DNA of 64,000 nt, from the NCBI RefSeq assembly GCF_014196625.1, contig NZ_JACIDZ010000005.1:186001-250000 (forward strand), given 5' to 3'. Origin of the DNA: Martelella radicis (GTDB taxonomy: Bacteria; Pseudomonadota; Alphaproteobacteria; Rhizobiales; Rhizobiaceae). Under the pieces are notes generated by a model. The model was given only the letters and a program-made list of their open reading frames with translations, had not been told where the DNA came from and searched no databases. Below, piece after piece: positions 1 to 9,326 of this stretch (positions are counted from its first letter, which is position 1; every line of letters starts with the position of its first letter). The translations under genes were made by a program, and so were the position numbers.

Positions 1-1189
1 AACGCGTCGTGGTGGCCGGCGCACGGGTCGCGGCGGCGGTAGGCGCGGCGCTGGTCGTCGCCGACGCAGCAGGCCGTGCCGGTACCGGAATGGAGCGCGT
101 GGCGGCGGCAGGCGACGCAGCGGACGAAGACGCGGCGGCAGGCGCTGTGGTGGAAGAGGCGGAGGCAGGCGCAGGTGTTGCGGCGGGCGTCTGACGGCCG
201 GGCGTGGGCAGCGACGAACCCGTAGCCGGCAGCGCGCCTTGCGGCGACGTCACGGACGATGGCGACAGCCCCGGCGCCGGCGGCACATTGACATAGCCAC
301 CCGAAGGCAGGCTTCCGGGAGGAAGGCGCACGACATCGACGCTGATCTCGTCGCCGGTCGCAACCGGCGCGGCGGCGCGGGTCGTGGTGGTGGTTGTCCG
401 GGTCGTTGTAGAACGGGTCGTCGAGCCCGAAAGAACCTTCTCGGTATCGGCGACACGCTCCGAGCGGTCGTCATAGGCCCGGCGCGGATAGACCGGCGCG
501 CCGGTCTCGCCCAGAAGCGGCGGCGGGGCTGCCTGCTCGCCATAGGGGTTCCAGCCATAGGCCTCGACGGCCGCATTGACGGTATAGCCGTACATGATGC
601 CGAGCAGATCGTCCTCGCTCGCGCCGCTTTCGCAGAAGCGGACCCTGATCTGGATCGTGCCGGCCTGGCCGAAGGCCGCGCGCGTGTCGCGCCCGGGTCT
701 GATCTGCTGCCAGCCATACATGCACAGGTCGTCGCCGCGGCCGTAACCGAAGGCATAGCCGAACGGACCGTAGTTGTTCTGAACGTAGTAGGGCGACTGC
801 GTCATCCTGACGCCGGAAAGCTCCTCGCGCATTTCTTCGTCGACGCGAAGGTCGGTGACGGCGCGATAGTCGAGCGCCCTGCCGTTCATGGGGGAATAAT
901 TGCGCGTCCCGAAGAAGATGGCGTTGATGTAGTTCTGCCCCGGCGTGCGCGCATCGGTGCGCAACAGGATGCGCTGGTCGATGGCGTTCGAATACTGCGT
1001 CTCCAGCACCGAGATGATCGCCGGCCCGCCCGGCGGAGGCATGACTACGGCTTCCTCGGGCATGAGGTTGCGGACATTCGCGGTATAGGGCATGAGGTTG
1101 CCGGCACACCCCGCGAGCAAGCCTACCCCAATGAGGGCCAGTGCCGCGCGGCATCCGGTCCTGATCTGATAGGCAATTGCGTTCATCAT
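1..1189 (-). CDS. bcsN: Cellulose biosynthesis protein BcsN, lipoprotein (3' end outside window)
   Basis: A minus-strand frame opens at ATG 1189 and runs off the left edge with no stop, so at least 396 residues are seen and the C-terminus is missing. The N-terminus is a lipoprotein signal: a hydrophobic run ending in the lipobox LLAGC with the lipidated Cys near residue 28, so the protein should sit in the membrane facing the periplasm. The central part carries motifs I associate with rhizobial BcsN: NNYGPFGYAFG, CMYGWQQIRPG, RFCESGAS, MYGYTV and WNPYG. After about residue 230 the chain turns into Thr-rich and then Ala/Ser/Pro/Thr-rich low complexity, typical of an extended periplasmic linker. 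BcsN is known from bcs clusters of the Agrobacterium type, usually just upstream of bcsA, which would lie beyond the edge. The family call rests on remembered motifs, not a search. Confidence 0.72.
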   Translation of the reverse strand, partial: MMNAIAYQIRTGCRAALALIGVGLLAGCAGNLMPYTANVRNLMPEEAVVMPPPGGPAIISVLETQYSNAIDQRILLRTDARTPGQNYINAIFFGTRNYSPMNGRALDYRAVTDLRVDEEMREELSGVRMTQSPYYVQNNYGPFGYAFGYGRGDDLCMYGWQQIRPGRDTRAAFGQAGTIQIRVRFCESGASEDDLLGIMYGYTVNAAVEAYGWNPYGEQAAPPPLLGETGAPVYPRRAYDDRSERVADTEKVLSGSTTRSTTTRTTTTTTRAAAPVATGDEISVDVVRLPPGSLPSGGYVNVPPAPGLSPSSVTSPQGALPATGSSLPTPGRQTPAATPAPASASSTTAPAAASSSAASPAAATRSIPVPARPAASATTSAAPTAAATRAPATTTR

Positions 1190-1581
1190 GATACGGCACA
1201 CCTCGGCTTCGCTGCGAAAGACCGTCCTCAGGCCTGATCGCGCAGGATTTCCGCACCATGTTTTTCAGATTTAGGTAAACAAACGACTAACAAACCGGTT
1301 TAGCCCCCGGTCGCCACCGGCCCACAAAAAAAACAAATCGATCGTCAAAAGCACCGATCCGGCTCGATTTTTAATATTTCTTAACGACAATATGGATTTG
1401 TAGTGTCCAAAGCTGTGCTCACTGCCGGGAACGCTTTATGCCGGAAGTTCCCGCCGCAGGCTTTTTGGGAAGCGATCGGTGGAAAGCGGTCATTCTGAAA
1501 GGGATGAAAAGCAGCGAAAGATGATGAACGGGCGTGGTTGCGGAACTTGAATGCCGTGCGCTTGGCCGGAGTAAGGATGTT
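1190..1581. promoter_or_regulatory. Divergent intergenic region between bcsN and the TPR gene
   Basis: These 392 bases have no gene. They are AT-rich in the middle (about 1320-1410, with an A-run at 1325 and TTTTTAATATTTCTTAACG near 1370) compared with the GC-rich flanks, as expected for back-to-back promoters of two cellulose-related units. I see no convincing -35/-10 pair or clear operator. Confidence 0.45.
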
Positions 1582-4461
1582 ATGAAACTGACTTATATTG
1601 CACTGACCGCCGGCGCGATCGCCCTGATCGGTGCAATCGGCATGAGCGGCCCGGGCCGAAAGCTGCCCCTGACCGAAGCGCAGGCCCAGTCCTCGGACGC
1701 GTTCGAGCAGGCCTATGAGCAGATCCTCGAAAACGACACGCCCGCGACCGCCCCTGCCCCCGAGCCGCGCTTTGCCCCCGTCAGCGAGGCGCAGGCCCAG
1801 GAACCGAGCGAGAACTTAAGAAACCTTTCGACCAGCGCGCAGGCGCCGCAGGGTGATGCGGTCACCGAGATCAGCCGCGGCCAGACCGAAACCGCACCGC
1901 CCCAGGAGCCGGCAACGCCGGCGGTGGATGAAAGCGCGCTGCGCTATTTCGCCCAGCAGGGAGACCTTCAGCGTCTGCAGGCGGAAATTTCCCGGCTGCG
2001 CTCGCTTTACCCCAACTGGACGCCGCCGGCCAATCCGCTGGCGGTCGAGGACGGCGAGGACGAGCAGCTCAACGCCATGTGGGCGGCCTACGCCAAGGGC
2101 GATTATGCCGAGGTTCACCAGTTGATCCAGGATCGTAGGACCGAAGAGCCGGATTGGACGCCGCCCGCCGACCTGGTCAACCGCCTGCATATCGCCGAGA
2201 CCCGGACCAAGCTTCTCAGCGCGGCCGAGGACAGCAACTGGGAAGACGTCATCGACTATGCCTCCCAGGCCCCGAGCCTCCTGACATGCGCGGAAATCAA
2301 CGTCCTTTGGCAGGTCGGCGAAGCCTTTGCCCAGACCGACAAGCTCTCGCGCGCCATGGATGCCTACACCTACATCCTGAAGAACTGCGACAACCCGCAG
2401 GAACGCCTGGCCACCATGCAGAAGGCCATGGCCTTCATGCCCTATGACGACATGAAGACCCTTCTGGGCTTCGAGCGCCAGGACGACGATGGCAAGGGCG
2501 AATTCCAGGAAATCCGCGATGCTCTCCTGCGCGATCGGTTCGCCCAGGCAGGCGAAGACAAGACGATCGTCGTCTCGCCCGATGACCTCGCCCATATGGA
2601 GAAGCTCGCCAATGACAGCCAGGACGCCAAGGACAGCGAGCTGCTGGCCTGGTACTTCCTCGTGCGCGGCAGCGAGTCCGCGGCGGAGGAATGGTTCCGC
2701 AAAGCGCGCTCGGAAGGCGATTCCGCCGAGATTTCGCAGGGTCTCGCCCTGATCCTGATCGAGCAGGACAATGCCGAGGAAGCGGAATCGGTCATGTATC
2801 CCTGGCGCAATGACTCCGCCGAGGCCCTCGATACCTATCTCAATGCCGTCACCAACATGCTTGGCCGCATCCCCCGCAAGGATTACAGCCAGGAAGTGCT
2901 CACGCGCATGGCCGATGTCGTCACCGAGGCCAAGAGCATGACCGCCGCCCAGCAGTTCGGCTGGTATTCGAACGACTACGGTGATCCCCTGGCCGCCCTG
3001 CAATGGTTCGAGGCGGCCCTGTCATGGCAGCCCGATTACGAACCGGCGGCCTATGGCGTGACACTGATGCTCAACACGCTGAATTACAGGCCCGGCGTTT
3101 ATCTGATGCAGCGGATCTGGGCTCCCTATTCCGAGCGCATTGCCTGGCTCAACGACCCGAACGCGCCTGTCACCACGATCGAGAACGTGATGGCGACCGT
3201 ATTCGAGCTGACCGCGCTTGAGCAGACCGACGGCACGACGCGCACGGTTGCCGTTCCGGTCGCCGAAATCGACCTGTCAACCGGCCAGCAGACCCCGCTG
3301 GGCGCCGCCGCCGCTCCCGCCGCCAGTCAGGCTGGCGGCACCGGCGTATCGCTGACGGCCCCGCTCTATGCCCCGGGCACGCAGCCGCTCACAGGCGCCG
3401 CCGCCGAAACCGCGCCGGTCAATTATGTGCCGGAATACTACGAATATTATTACGGCAACGCCGCCGCCGGCACGCCTCCGATTGCCGGAGATTCGACCGT
3501 TGCCTCGCGCATGCGTGCGATCGAGCGCCTGACCATTCCGCGCTCGATGATCCAGACCGATCCGATCACCGGCGTGCAGACCGTCACCGTCCTCAATTCG
3601 GCGCTCGAACCGGAACAGAGGCGCTACAATGTTTCCGCCGCCCAGGTTCAGGCCGCCTTCTACACGACGGGCCAGCCCTCGGATAAAACCGTGATCTATC
3701 GCTTCGACGAACAGGCCTATGTCAACCGCGACTATCTGAGACAGTTCCAGATCACTTATTACCTCGCTCAGGCAAACGAGACCGGCGACAATGTCACCAT
3801 CTCGACATTGCCGGCCGGCACGCAACTGCCCGCCGGCACGCCGGTGGCAACCGTGACGCCCGCCGCGACGACGACCCGCACGACATCCCCGGCGACCACC
3901 ACCACGCGCAGGACGACTTCGACGTCCTCCTCATCCGGCGGCTCGTGCTGGAGCGGACGCTCAGCCGACGGCCTGTCGCCCGACGCAGCTCTGAGGCAGG
4001 GCTGGTGCCTGATGGACATGGAGCGCCCGATGGAGGCCGCCCGCGCCTTCGAGACCGCGCTTGGCTCAAGTTCCGCTAAGAACCGCGAAGAAGCCGCCTA
4101 TGGCCAGTCACTCGCCTATCTGCGCATGGGCCTGACCAGCAAGGCCGCCGTTGCCGCTGCGGAAGAACCGTTGAACTCGGAACGTCAGCTCAACCTCCAG
4201 GTCCAGATCCTGACGAAACGCGCGATCGCAGCTTATCAGGGCGGCCATTACGAGGACGCGCTTCTCATCCTGAACCAGCGCAGCCAACTTGCGCCTGACG
4301 AAACCGGCCTGATGGTGATCCGCGGCTACGCCTATTACAATCTCGGTCGCTACTTCGATGCGCAGAAGGTGTTCGAGGCGCTTACCGAAATGGGCAACCG
4401 CAAGGGCATGGAAGGGCTGGCTCTGGTACGCGGCCAGCTTGGCCTGCCGGGCACGCAGTAA
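1582..4461 (+). CDS. Large secreted TPR-repeat protein of the cellulose cluster (BcsK-like)
   Basis: The start at ATG 1582 is preferred over the in-frame upstream codon at 1534 because AAGGA lies five bases before it and a signal-peptide-like hydrophobic stretch follows at once (residues 3-22). The 959-residue product is mostly alpha-helical repeat: TPR-like units around 110-500 (repeated Trp/Tyr/Ala spacing such as DPLAALQWFEAALSWQP) and again at about 790-950 (AARAFETAL, GYAYYNLGRYFDAQKVFEAL). Between them is a linker with a Thr/Ser-rich segment near residue 780. It is divergent from bcsN. In Agrobacterium-type bcs clusters a large TPR protein, BcsK, accompanies bcsN/bcsA; this fits by architecture and position. 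No outer-membrane beta-barrel like that of BcsC is visible at the C-terminus. The role is probably a periplasmic scaffold for cellulose or exopolysaccharide assembly, by inference. Confidence 0.6.
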   Translation: MKLTYIALTAGAIALIGAIGMSGPGRKLPLTEAQAQSSDAFEQAYEQILENDTPATAPAPEPRFAPVSEAQAQEPSENLRNLSTSAQAPQGDAVTEISRGQTETAPPQEPATPAVDESALRYFAQQGDLQRLQAEISRLRSLYPNWTPPANPLAVEDGEDEQLNAMWAAYAKGDYAEVHQLIQDRRTEEPDWTPPADLVNRLHIAETRTKLLSAAEDSNWEDVIDYASQAPSLLTCAEINVLWQVGEAFAQTDKLSRAMDAYTYILKNCDNPQERLATMQKAMAFMPYDDMKTLLGFERQDDDGKGEFQEIRDALLRDRFAQAGEDKTIVVSPDDLAHMEKLANDSQDAKDSELLAWYFLVRGSESAAEEWFRKARSEGDSAEISQGLALILIEQDNAEEAESVMYPWRNDSAEALDTYLNAVTNMLGRIPRKDYSQEVLTRMADVVTEAKSMTAAQQFGWYSNDYGDPLAALQWFEAALSWQPDYEPAAYGVTLMLNTLNYRPGVYLMQRIWAPYSERIAWLNDPNAPVTTIENVMATVFELTALEQTDGTTRTVAVPVAEIDLSTGQQTPLGAAAAPAASQAGGTGVSLTAPLYAPGTQPLTGAAAETAPVNYVPEYYEYYYGNAAAGTPPIAGDSTVASRMRAIERLTIPRSMIQTDPITGVQTVTVLNSALEPEQRRYNVSAAQVQAAFYTTGQPSDKTVIYRFDEQAYVNRDYLRQFQITYYLAQANETGDNVTISTLPAGTQLPAGTPVATVTPAATTTRTTSPATTTTRRTTSTSSSSGGSCWSGRSADGLSPDAALRQGWCLMDMERPMEAARAFETALGSSSAKNREEAAYGQSLAYLRMGLTSKAAVAAAEEPLNSERQLNLQVQILTKRAIAAYQGGHYEDALLILNQRSQLAPDETGLMVIRGYAYYNLGRYFDAQKVFEALTEMGNRKGMEGLALVRGQLGLPGTQ

Positions 4462-4462
4462 G

Positions 4463-4975
4463 TCAAGAGACGCCGGAAAGGCTTGCCAGGATGCGTGCCG
4501 CGGCCGCCTCGGCGGACATCCGCGCCGTATCGATGTGCAGGACCGCCTCGCTCCAGGGCACATAGTCGCGGTCGAGAACGCCCTGCCAGCCGGGTTGCAC
4601 ATGCCCCTTGACGATGTCGCTGACCCGGGTTTCGATCCGGACGCGATGGCTGGCAGCATCCGAACAAAGGATTTCGACGCCCAGAAAACCGGCTCTGGCG
4701 CTTTTCGCAGCCTCTTCGAACATCGCGCGCGTCAGCGGCCATGGATTGACGCAGTCTATGACGACATCCTGGCCGATTTTCAGGTTCGAGGCGGCAACCG
4801 CCGCCGCGATCTCGTAGCCGAGCGGTCCGATATCACGGTGTGGGTCATCGATCCGCAGAACGGCCTCGATCTCATCGACACGCAGGAACACCGCCGGCCG
4901 GCATTGCGCGACGCGCCGGCCGATCGTGGTCTTACCCACGCCCGGCAACCCGGCAAAGGCGATCAGCCTCGCCAC
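4463..4975 (-). CDS. Small P-loop kinase / AAA-type ATPase
   Basis: A 170-residue protein with a Walker A loop near the N-terminus (GLPGVGKTT, residues 8-16) and a shikimate-kinase-like overall size, followed by VFLRVDEIE and VVIDCVNPWP, where the Asp residues could bind Mg2+ or substrate. This is the pattern of small nucleoside-monophosphate-kinase-like proteins that phosphorylate small molecules; the substrate is unknown. It starts 12 bases after the stop of the DUF2093 gene and is the third gene of a probable mutL-DUF2093-kinase transcript. It ends one base from the stop of the convergent TPR gene at 4461, so there is no room for a terminator between them. Confidence 0.7.
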   Translation of the reverse strand: MARLIAFAGLPGVGKTTIGRRVAQCRPAVFLRVDEIEAVLRIDDPHRDIGPLGYEIAAAVAASNLKIGQDVVIDCVNPWPLTRAMFEEAAKSARAGFLGVEILCSDAASHRVRIETRVSDIVKGHVQPGWQGVLDRDYVPWSEAVLHIDTARMSAEAAAARILASLSGVS

Positions 4976-4987
4976 GTCAGGCCCGCA

Positions 4988-5221
4988 TCAGGACTTGCCA
5001 AGCGGCAGGGCTCCGGCCTTTTTCTCCGCCTCGAATGCGGCTGGCGCGTCGGCATAGGCCTCCTGGCGGGCGACGCTCCAGTAACGCAGTTCGTCGAGCG
5101 GGATGCGCCGGCCGGTAACAGCGCAGATCACGTGCGTGCCGGGCACGACGACCTCGAAATCGGCATCGAGATACCTGATCTTTGCCTCGCCCCTGCCATT
5201 GCCTTCCAGGATATTCAACAC
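4988..5221 (-). CDS. DUF2093 small protein
   Basis: A 77-residue protein. The start is a GTG at 5221, chosen because a strong ribosome site (GGAGAT) lies just upstream; the longer frame up to 5473 overlaps mutL and is not needed. The sequence (GEAKIRYLDADFEVV, PGTHVICAVTG, IPLDELRYWSVARQEAYA) matches what I know of DUF2093, a short conserved family of alphaproteobacteria that often follows mutL. The pair of motifs around AVTG and the conserved YWSVARQE suggest a small folded domain; no function is known. It starts 33 bases after mutL. Confidence 0.82.
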   Translation of the reverse strand: MLNILEGNGRGEAKIRYLDADFEVVVPGTHVICAVTGRRIPLDELRYWSVARQEAYADAPAAFEAEKKAGALPLGKS

Positions 5222-5253
5222 GTCATCTCCTAAACAGATCGCTCCCGCATCGT

Positions 5254-7128
5254 TCAGCGCCCGAAAAGGCGCTCGATGTCGGAAAGCTTCAACTCGATAT
5301 AGGTCGGGCGGCCGTGATTGCATTGCCCGGAGCCCGGCGTTTCTTCCATTTGCCTGAGAAGAGCATTCATTTCCTCGACGCGCAAGCGCCGACCGGAACG
5401 CACGGAACCGTGACAGGCCATGGTGGCGGCAACGCTCTCGAGCCTCGCGCGCAAGCCGTCCGCCGTCTCCCACTCACCCGCCTCGTCGGCAAGCTGGCGG
5501 ATCAGCGCCGGCGCATTGACCTCGCCCAGCATGGCCGGGGTCTCGCGCACCGCGATCGCGCCGGGTCCGAAACGCTCATAGACGAGACCAAGACGGCTCA
5601 TCTCCTCGGCAAAGGGCATCAGCCGGTCGCAATCCTCCTCCGGCATGTCGACGATTTCCGGAATCAGCAACACCTGCGAGGGCAGGTTGCGATCGGCAAG
5701 CGCCTTGCGCAAGGCCTCATAAACCAGACGCTCATGGGCGGCATGCTGATCGACGATCACCAGGCCGGTTTCCGACTGGGCGACAATGTAGTTCTCATGC
5801 ACCTGCGCGCGGGCAGCGCCGAGCGGGTGACGCAGCACCGCCGCCTCGCCTGGCTGTTCGACGTTTTCCGACCGCGCCGAGGGCGTTTCGAAGCCGGCAA
5901 GCATCGCGCCGCCGCCCGGCTTCTCGCCCGCCAGGGCCGCGCCGCCGCCAAGGGCCGGATTTGCGCGCTCCTCGAAACCTTCCGGCCGATAGGGCGAAAG
6001 CTCGGCCGACCAGTTCACATTCGAGGGACGGACATCGCGATGGTCGAAGCCGCCGCCGAACCTGCCCGGCTGCGGCGCGTGTGGCGCGGCGCCCGGCCTG
6101 AATGCCCTGAGCATCGCATCCGCTCCGGTGGAAGACGCCCGGTCGCCGCTCTTCGTCAGCGCCTCGCGGATCGCGCCGACGATCAGCCCGCGGACCAGCC
6201 CCGGATCGCGAAAGCGGACATCGGCCTTTGCCGGGTGAACATTGACGTCGACCAGCGCCGGATCGAGCGAGAACCACAACACCGCCATCGGATAGCGCCC
6301 CTTCGGCACGGTCTCCGCATAAGCCGCGCGGATCGCGCCCATCAGAAGCTTGTCCTGCACCGGACGACCGTTGACGAAGGCATAGAGATGACCGGAATTG
6401 CCGCGATTGAAGGTCGGCACGCCGACAAAGCCAGTAAGCCCGACATCTTCGCGCGCAGCGTCGATCTCGATCGCGTTCGGCCGGAAATCCTTGCCCAAGA
6501 CCTGGGCGACGCGGGCGAGCCGGTCATCGCCGGTCGCCGGCAGTTCCAGGGTCGAGCGATCGGAGCCCGACAGCACGAAACGCACGGCCGGAAAAGCCAG
6601 CGCCATGCGCTTGACGACCTCGGTAATAGCGCCGGATTCGGCCCGCTCGCTTTTCAGGAATTTCAGCCGGGCCGGCGTGGCGAAGAAGAGATCGCGCACC
6701 TCGACGATGGTGCCCGGATTGACCGGCGCCGGCTGCGGCTCGCTCAACCTGCCGCCGTGAAGCTCGATCCGGTAGCCCTCGGGGGCGCCCTTCGTTCGGC
6801 TGGAAACGGTAAGCCGCGCCACCGAGCCGATCGATGGCAGCGCCTCGCCGCGGAAGCCGAGCGTGCGAATATCGGTGAGGTCGGCGGAGATCTTCGAGGT
6901 GCAGTGCCGCTTGACGGCAAGCGACAGGTCTTGCGGGTTCATCCCGGAACCGTTGTCGGTCACGCGCAGAAGCGCCTTGCCGCCGCCGGCGGTCGCGATC
7001 TCGATGCGCGTAGCGCCAGCATCAAGCGCATTTTCCACCAGTTCCTTGGCAGCGCTCGCCGGCCGCTCGATGACCTCGCCGGCGGCAATCTGGTTGATGA
7101 CGGTTTCCGAAAGCTGTCTGATGCTCAT
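5254..7128 (-). CDS. mutL: DNA mismatch repair protein MutL
   Basis: A 624-residue MutL, the matchmaker ATPase of mismatch repair that couples MutS to strand incision. The N-terminal GHKL ATPase is complete: [10 protein letters not shown] (about 14-23), [12 protein letters not shown] with the catalytic Glu and Mg-binding Asn, DNGSGM, and TLGFRGEAL. After a proline-rich linker (about 340-430) the C-terminal dimerisation domain carries [12 protein letters not shown], which fits the DQHA-x2-E-x4-E motif of endonuclease-competent MutL. That is expected in bacteria without MutH. It ends with [10 protein letters not shown] and SDIERLFGR. The gene heads a mutL-DUF2093-kinase transcript and diverges from the flavoprotein at 7281. 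Confidence 0.96.
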   Translation of the reverse strand: MSIRQLSETVINQIAAGEVIERPASAAKELVENALDAGATRIEIATAGGGKALLRVTDNGSGMNPQDLSLAVKRHCTSKISADLTDIRTLGFRGEALPSIGSVARLTVSSRTKGAPEGYRIELHGGRLSEPQPAPVNPGTIVEVRDLFFATPARLKFLKSERAESGAITEVVKRMALAFPAVRFVLSGSDRSTLELPATGDDRLARVAQVLGKDFRPNAIEIDAAREDVGLTGFVGVPTFNRGNSGHLYAFVNGRPVQDKLLMGAIRAAYAETVPKGRYPMAVLWFSLDPALVDVNVHPAKADVRFRDPGLVRGLIVGAIREALTKSGDRASSTGADAMLRAFRPGAAPHAPQPGRFGGGFDHRDVRPSNVNWSAELSPYRPEGFEERANPALGGGAALAGEKPGGGAMLAGFETPSARSENVEQPGEAAVLRHPLGAARAQVHENYIVAQSETGLVIVDQHAAHERLVYEALRKALADRNLPSQVLLIPEIVDMPEEDCDRLMPFAEEMSRLGLVYERFGPGAIAVRETPAMLGEVNAPALIRQLADEAGEWETADGLRARLESVAATMACHGSVRSGRRLRVEEMNALLRQMEETPGSGQCNHGRPTYIELKLSDIERLFGR

Positions 7129-7280
7129 GGGGCCTATTTAAAGAGATTCGCGCTGTTTTGAAACGCCGGCGACAGGTGCCATCCCCGCTTTTGGCGCGCA
7201 ATGAACAGCCTCCGGCGCGTTCGCGGGCATATCCGTGCAATTTCGGTGTAGCATGACCGCAAGAAACGTCGGAGGCTGCC

Positions 7281-9323
7281 ATGAATGATGATCCCTTGCT
7301 TCAGCCCTTTCAGCTCAAGCATCTGCGTCTCAAGAACCGTCTTATGTCGAGCGCCCATGAGCCTGCCTATGGCGAAGGCGGTCTGCCGACCGAGCGCTAC
7401 CGGCTATACCATCGGGAAAAGGCGAAAGGCGGCATCGCGCTGACCATGACGGCGGGATCGGCCGTTGTCGCGCCCGATTCCCCTGCGGCCTTCGGGAACC
7501 TTCATGCCTATCGTGACGAAATCGTTCCGCTGATGGCGCGCCTTGCCGAGGACTGTCACGCGCACGACTGCGCAGTGATGATCCAGCTCACGCATCTCGG
7601 CCGGCGCACCAGCGGCTGGAACATGGGCGACTGGCTGCCGGTCCTTTCCGCCTCGCCGGTCCGGGAGCCGGCCCACCGCACTTTCCCCAAGGCGATGGAG
7701 GATTTTGACTTTGACCGGATCGCCGATGACTACGCCACCGCTGCCGAAAGGATGATGGCGGCAGGCCTCGACGGCATCGAGATCGAGGCCTATGGCCATC
7801 TCCTGGACAGCTTCTGGTCGCCGGCCACCAATCAGCGCGACGATGACCATAACGGCCCGCTTGAAAACCGTCTGCGTTTCACCTTCCAGGTGCTCGACGC
7901 GATCCGCAACCGCTGCGGACCGGAATTCATCGTCGGCATGCGTCTCGTCGCCGACGAGAACCGGGCGGGCGGTCTTTCACGCGCGGAGGGGCTATCGATC
8001 TGTCAGACGCTCGTCGACAGCGGAACCGTCGACTTTCTCAACGTCATTCGCGGCCATATCGACCACGACGCACCGCTGACGGAGGTAATCCCGATCCAGG
8101 GCATGGCATCCGCTCCGCATCTCGACTTTGCCGGCGCGGTGCGGGAAAAGACTCGTTTTCCCGTGTTTCATGCCGCCCGCATCGCCGATGTGGCAACCGC
8201 CCGCCATGCGGTCGCCGAGGGCCGTCTCGACATGGTCGGGATGACGCGCGCCCATATTGCCGACCCGCATATCGTCGCCAAGATCAAGGCGGGCATCGAA
8301 GACCGGATCCGCCCCTGCGTCGGCGCCACCTATTGTCTCGACCGGATCTACGAGGGCGGCGAGGCGCTTTGCATCCACAACGCCGCGACCGGCCGCGAGG
8401 CGACCATGCCGCACGATATTCCGAAGGCGGAAGGCAAGCGACGGGCGGTTGTCGTGGGCGCCGGGCCCGCAGGCCTCGAGGCTGCAAGGGTTCTGGCCGA
8501 GCGCGGGCATGACGTCATCGTTCTCGAGGCCGCCGATGAAGCCGGAGGGCAGGTCAATCTGTTGACCCGCAATCCGCGCCGGCTGGAGCTCGTCGGCATC
8601 ATTGACTGGCGTCTTGCCGAGCTCGAGCGCATGCACGTCGCGATCCGCTACAATGTCTTTGCCGAGGAGGAGGACGTTCTGGCCGAGGAGCCCGACCTGG
8701 TGGTAATCGCTACCGGCGGCATTGCCCAATCCCCACCGCTTGAGGAAGGTGAGGCGCTCGCGGTCTCGAGCTGGGATATTCTCGCGGGCACGGTGAAACC
8801 CGCCGAAAAGGTGCTGCTCTATGACGATCACGGCGGTCATCCGGGCCTCACGGCGGCCGAAGTGATTGCGAAAAGCGGCGCAAAGCTGAAGATCGTGACG
8901 CCCGAGCGCTTCTTCGCGCCCGATGTCGGCGGCATGAACCACGTGCCCTATGCGAGAAGCTTTGCGGAAAACGGCGTCGACATTGCCATCAACAAGCGCC
9001 TTGCAGCGATCCGGCGCGAGGGCAACGGGCTCAAGGCCGTACTCACCTCAGACTATGCGCCGGGCGTTACCGAGGAAATCGAGGCCGCACAGGTCGTCAT
9101 CGAATACGGCACCATGCCGATGGATGATCTCTATTTCACCCTGAGGCCGCATTCGCGCAATGGCGGAGAGGTCGACTACAAGGCGCTGATCGCGCGCAAG
9201 TGGCCTCTGCCGCTGACGCATGCCGATGGTCGTTTCGACCTCTTCCGCATCGGCGATGCGGTCCATGCCCGCAATATCCACGCCGCCATCTACGACGCGC
9301 TGCGCTACTGTTCGCTGATGTAG
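7281..9323 (+). CDS. FMN/FAD iron-sulfur oxidoreductase, N-methylproline demethylase-like
   Basis: A 680-residue member of the trimethylamine dehydrogenase / 2,4-dienoyl-CoA reductase branch of old yellow enzymes. Residues 1-340 form the FMN TIM barrel (LKNRLMSSAHEP, IQLTHLGRR, GIEIEAYGHLLDSFWSP). Then come a cluster-binding segment near 345-365 and a C-terminal FAD/NAD(P) half beginning with VVVGAGPAGLEAARVLAERG. The Cys pattern is RPCVGATYCLDRI followed by ALCIHNAATG, that is C-x5-C-x11-C. The usual second Cys (C-x2-C) is Ala, a variation I associate with the N-methylproline/stachydrine demethylase group. Such enzymes remove N-methyl groups from proline betaines. The ribosome site GGAGG precedes ATG 7281. 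It stands alone, divergent from mutL and almost abutting the convergent lactonase gene. Confidence 0.75.
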   Translation: MNDDPLLQPFQLKHLRLKNRLMSSAHEPAYGEGGLPTERYRLYHREKAKGGIALTMTAGSAVVAPDSPAAFGNLHAYRDEIVPLMARLAEDCHAHDCAVMIQLTHLGRRTSGWNMGDWLPVLSASPVREPAHRTFPKAMEDFDFDRIADDYATAAERMMAAGLDGIEIEAYGHLLDSFWSPATNQRDDDHNGPLENRLRFTFQVLDAIRNRCGPEFIVGMRLVADENRAGGLSRAEGLSICQTLVDSGTVDFLNVIRGHIDHDAPLTEVIPIQGMASAPHLDFAGAVREKTRFPVFHAARIADVATARHAVAEGRLDMVGMTRAHIADPHIVAKIKAGIEDRIRPCVGATYCLDRIYEGGEALCIHNAATGREATMPHDIPKAEGKRRAVVVGAGPAGLEAARVLAERGHDVIVLEAADEAGGQVNLLTRNPRRLELVGIIDWRLAELERMHVAIRYNVFAEEEDVLAEEPDLVVIATGGIAQSPPLEEGEALAVSSWDILAGTVKPAEKVLLYDDHGGHPGLTAAEVIAKSGAKLKIVTPERFFAPDVGGMNHVPYARSFAENGVDIAINKRLAAIRREGNGLKAVLTSDYAPGVTEEIEAAQVVIEYGTMPMDDLYFTLRPHSRNGGEVDYKALIARKWPLPLTHADGRFDLFRIGDAVHARNIHAAIYDALRYCSLM

Positions 9324-9326
9324 CCG

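Noticed and set aside
239-1237. A 332-codon plus-strand frame and other frames opposite bcsN
   Set aside because: The BcsN frame, open to the edge, has a lipobox and family motifs; the others are Arg-rich shadows.
5182-7161. A 659-codon plus-strand frame opposite mutL
   Set aside because: It covers MutL exactly in antisense and shows an Arg/Gly-rich composition without any domain.
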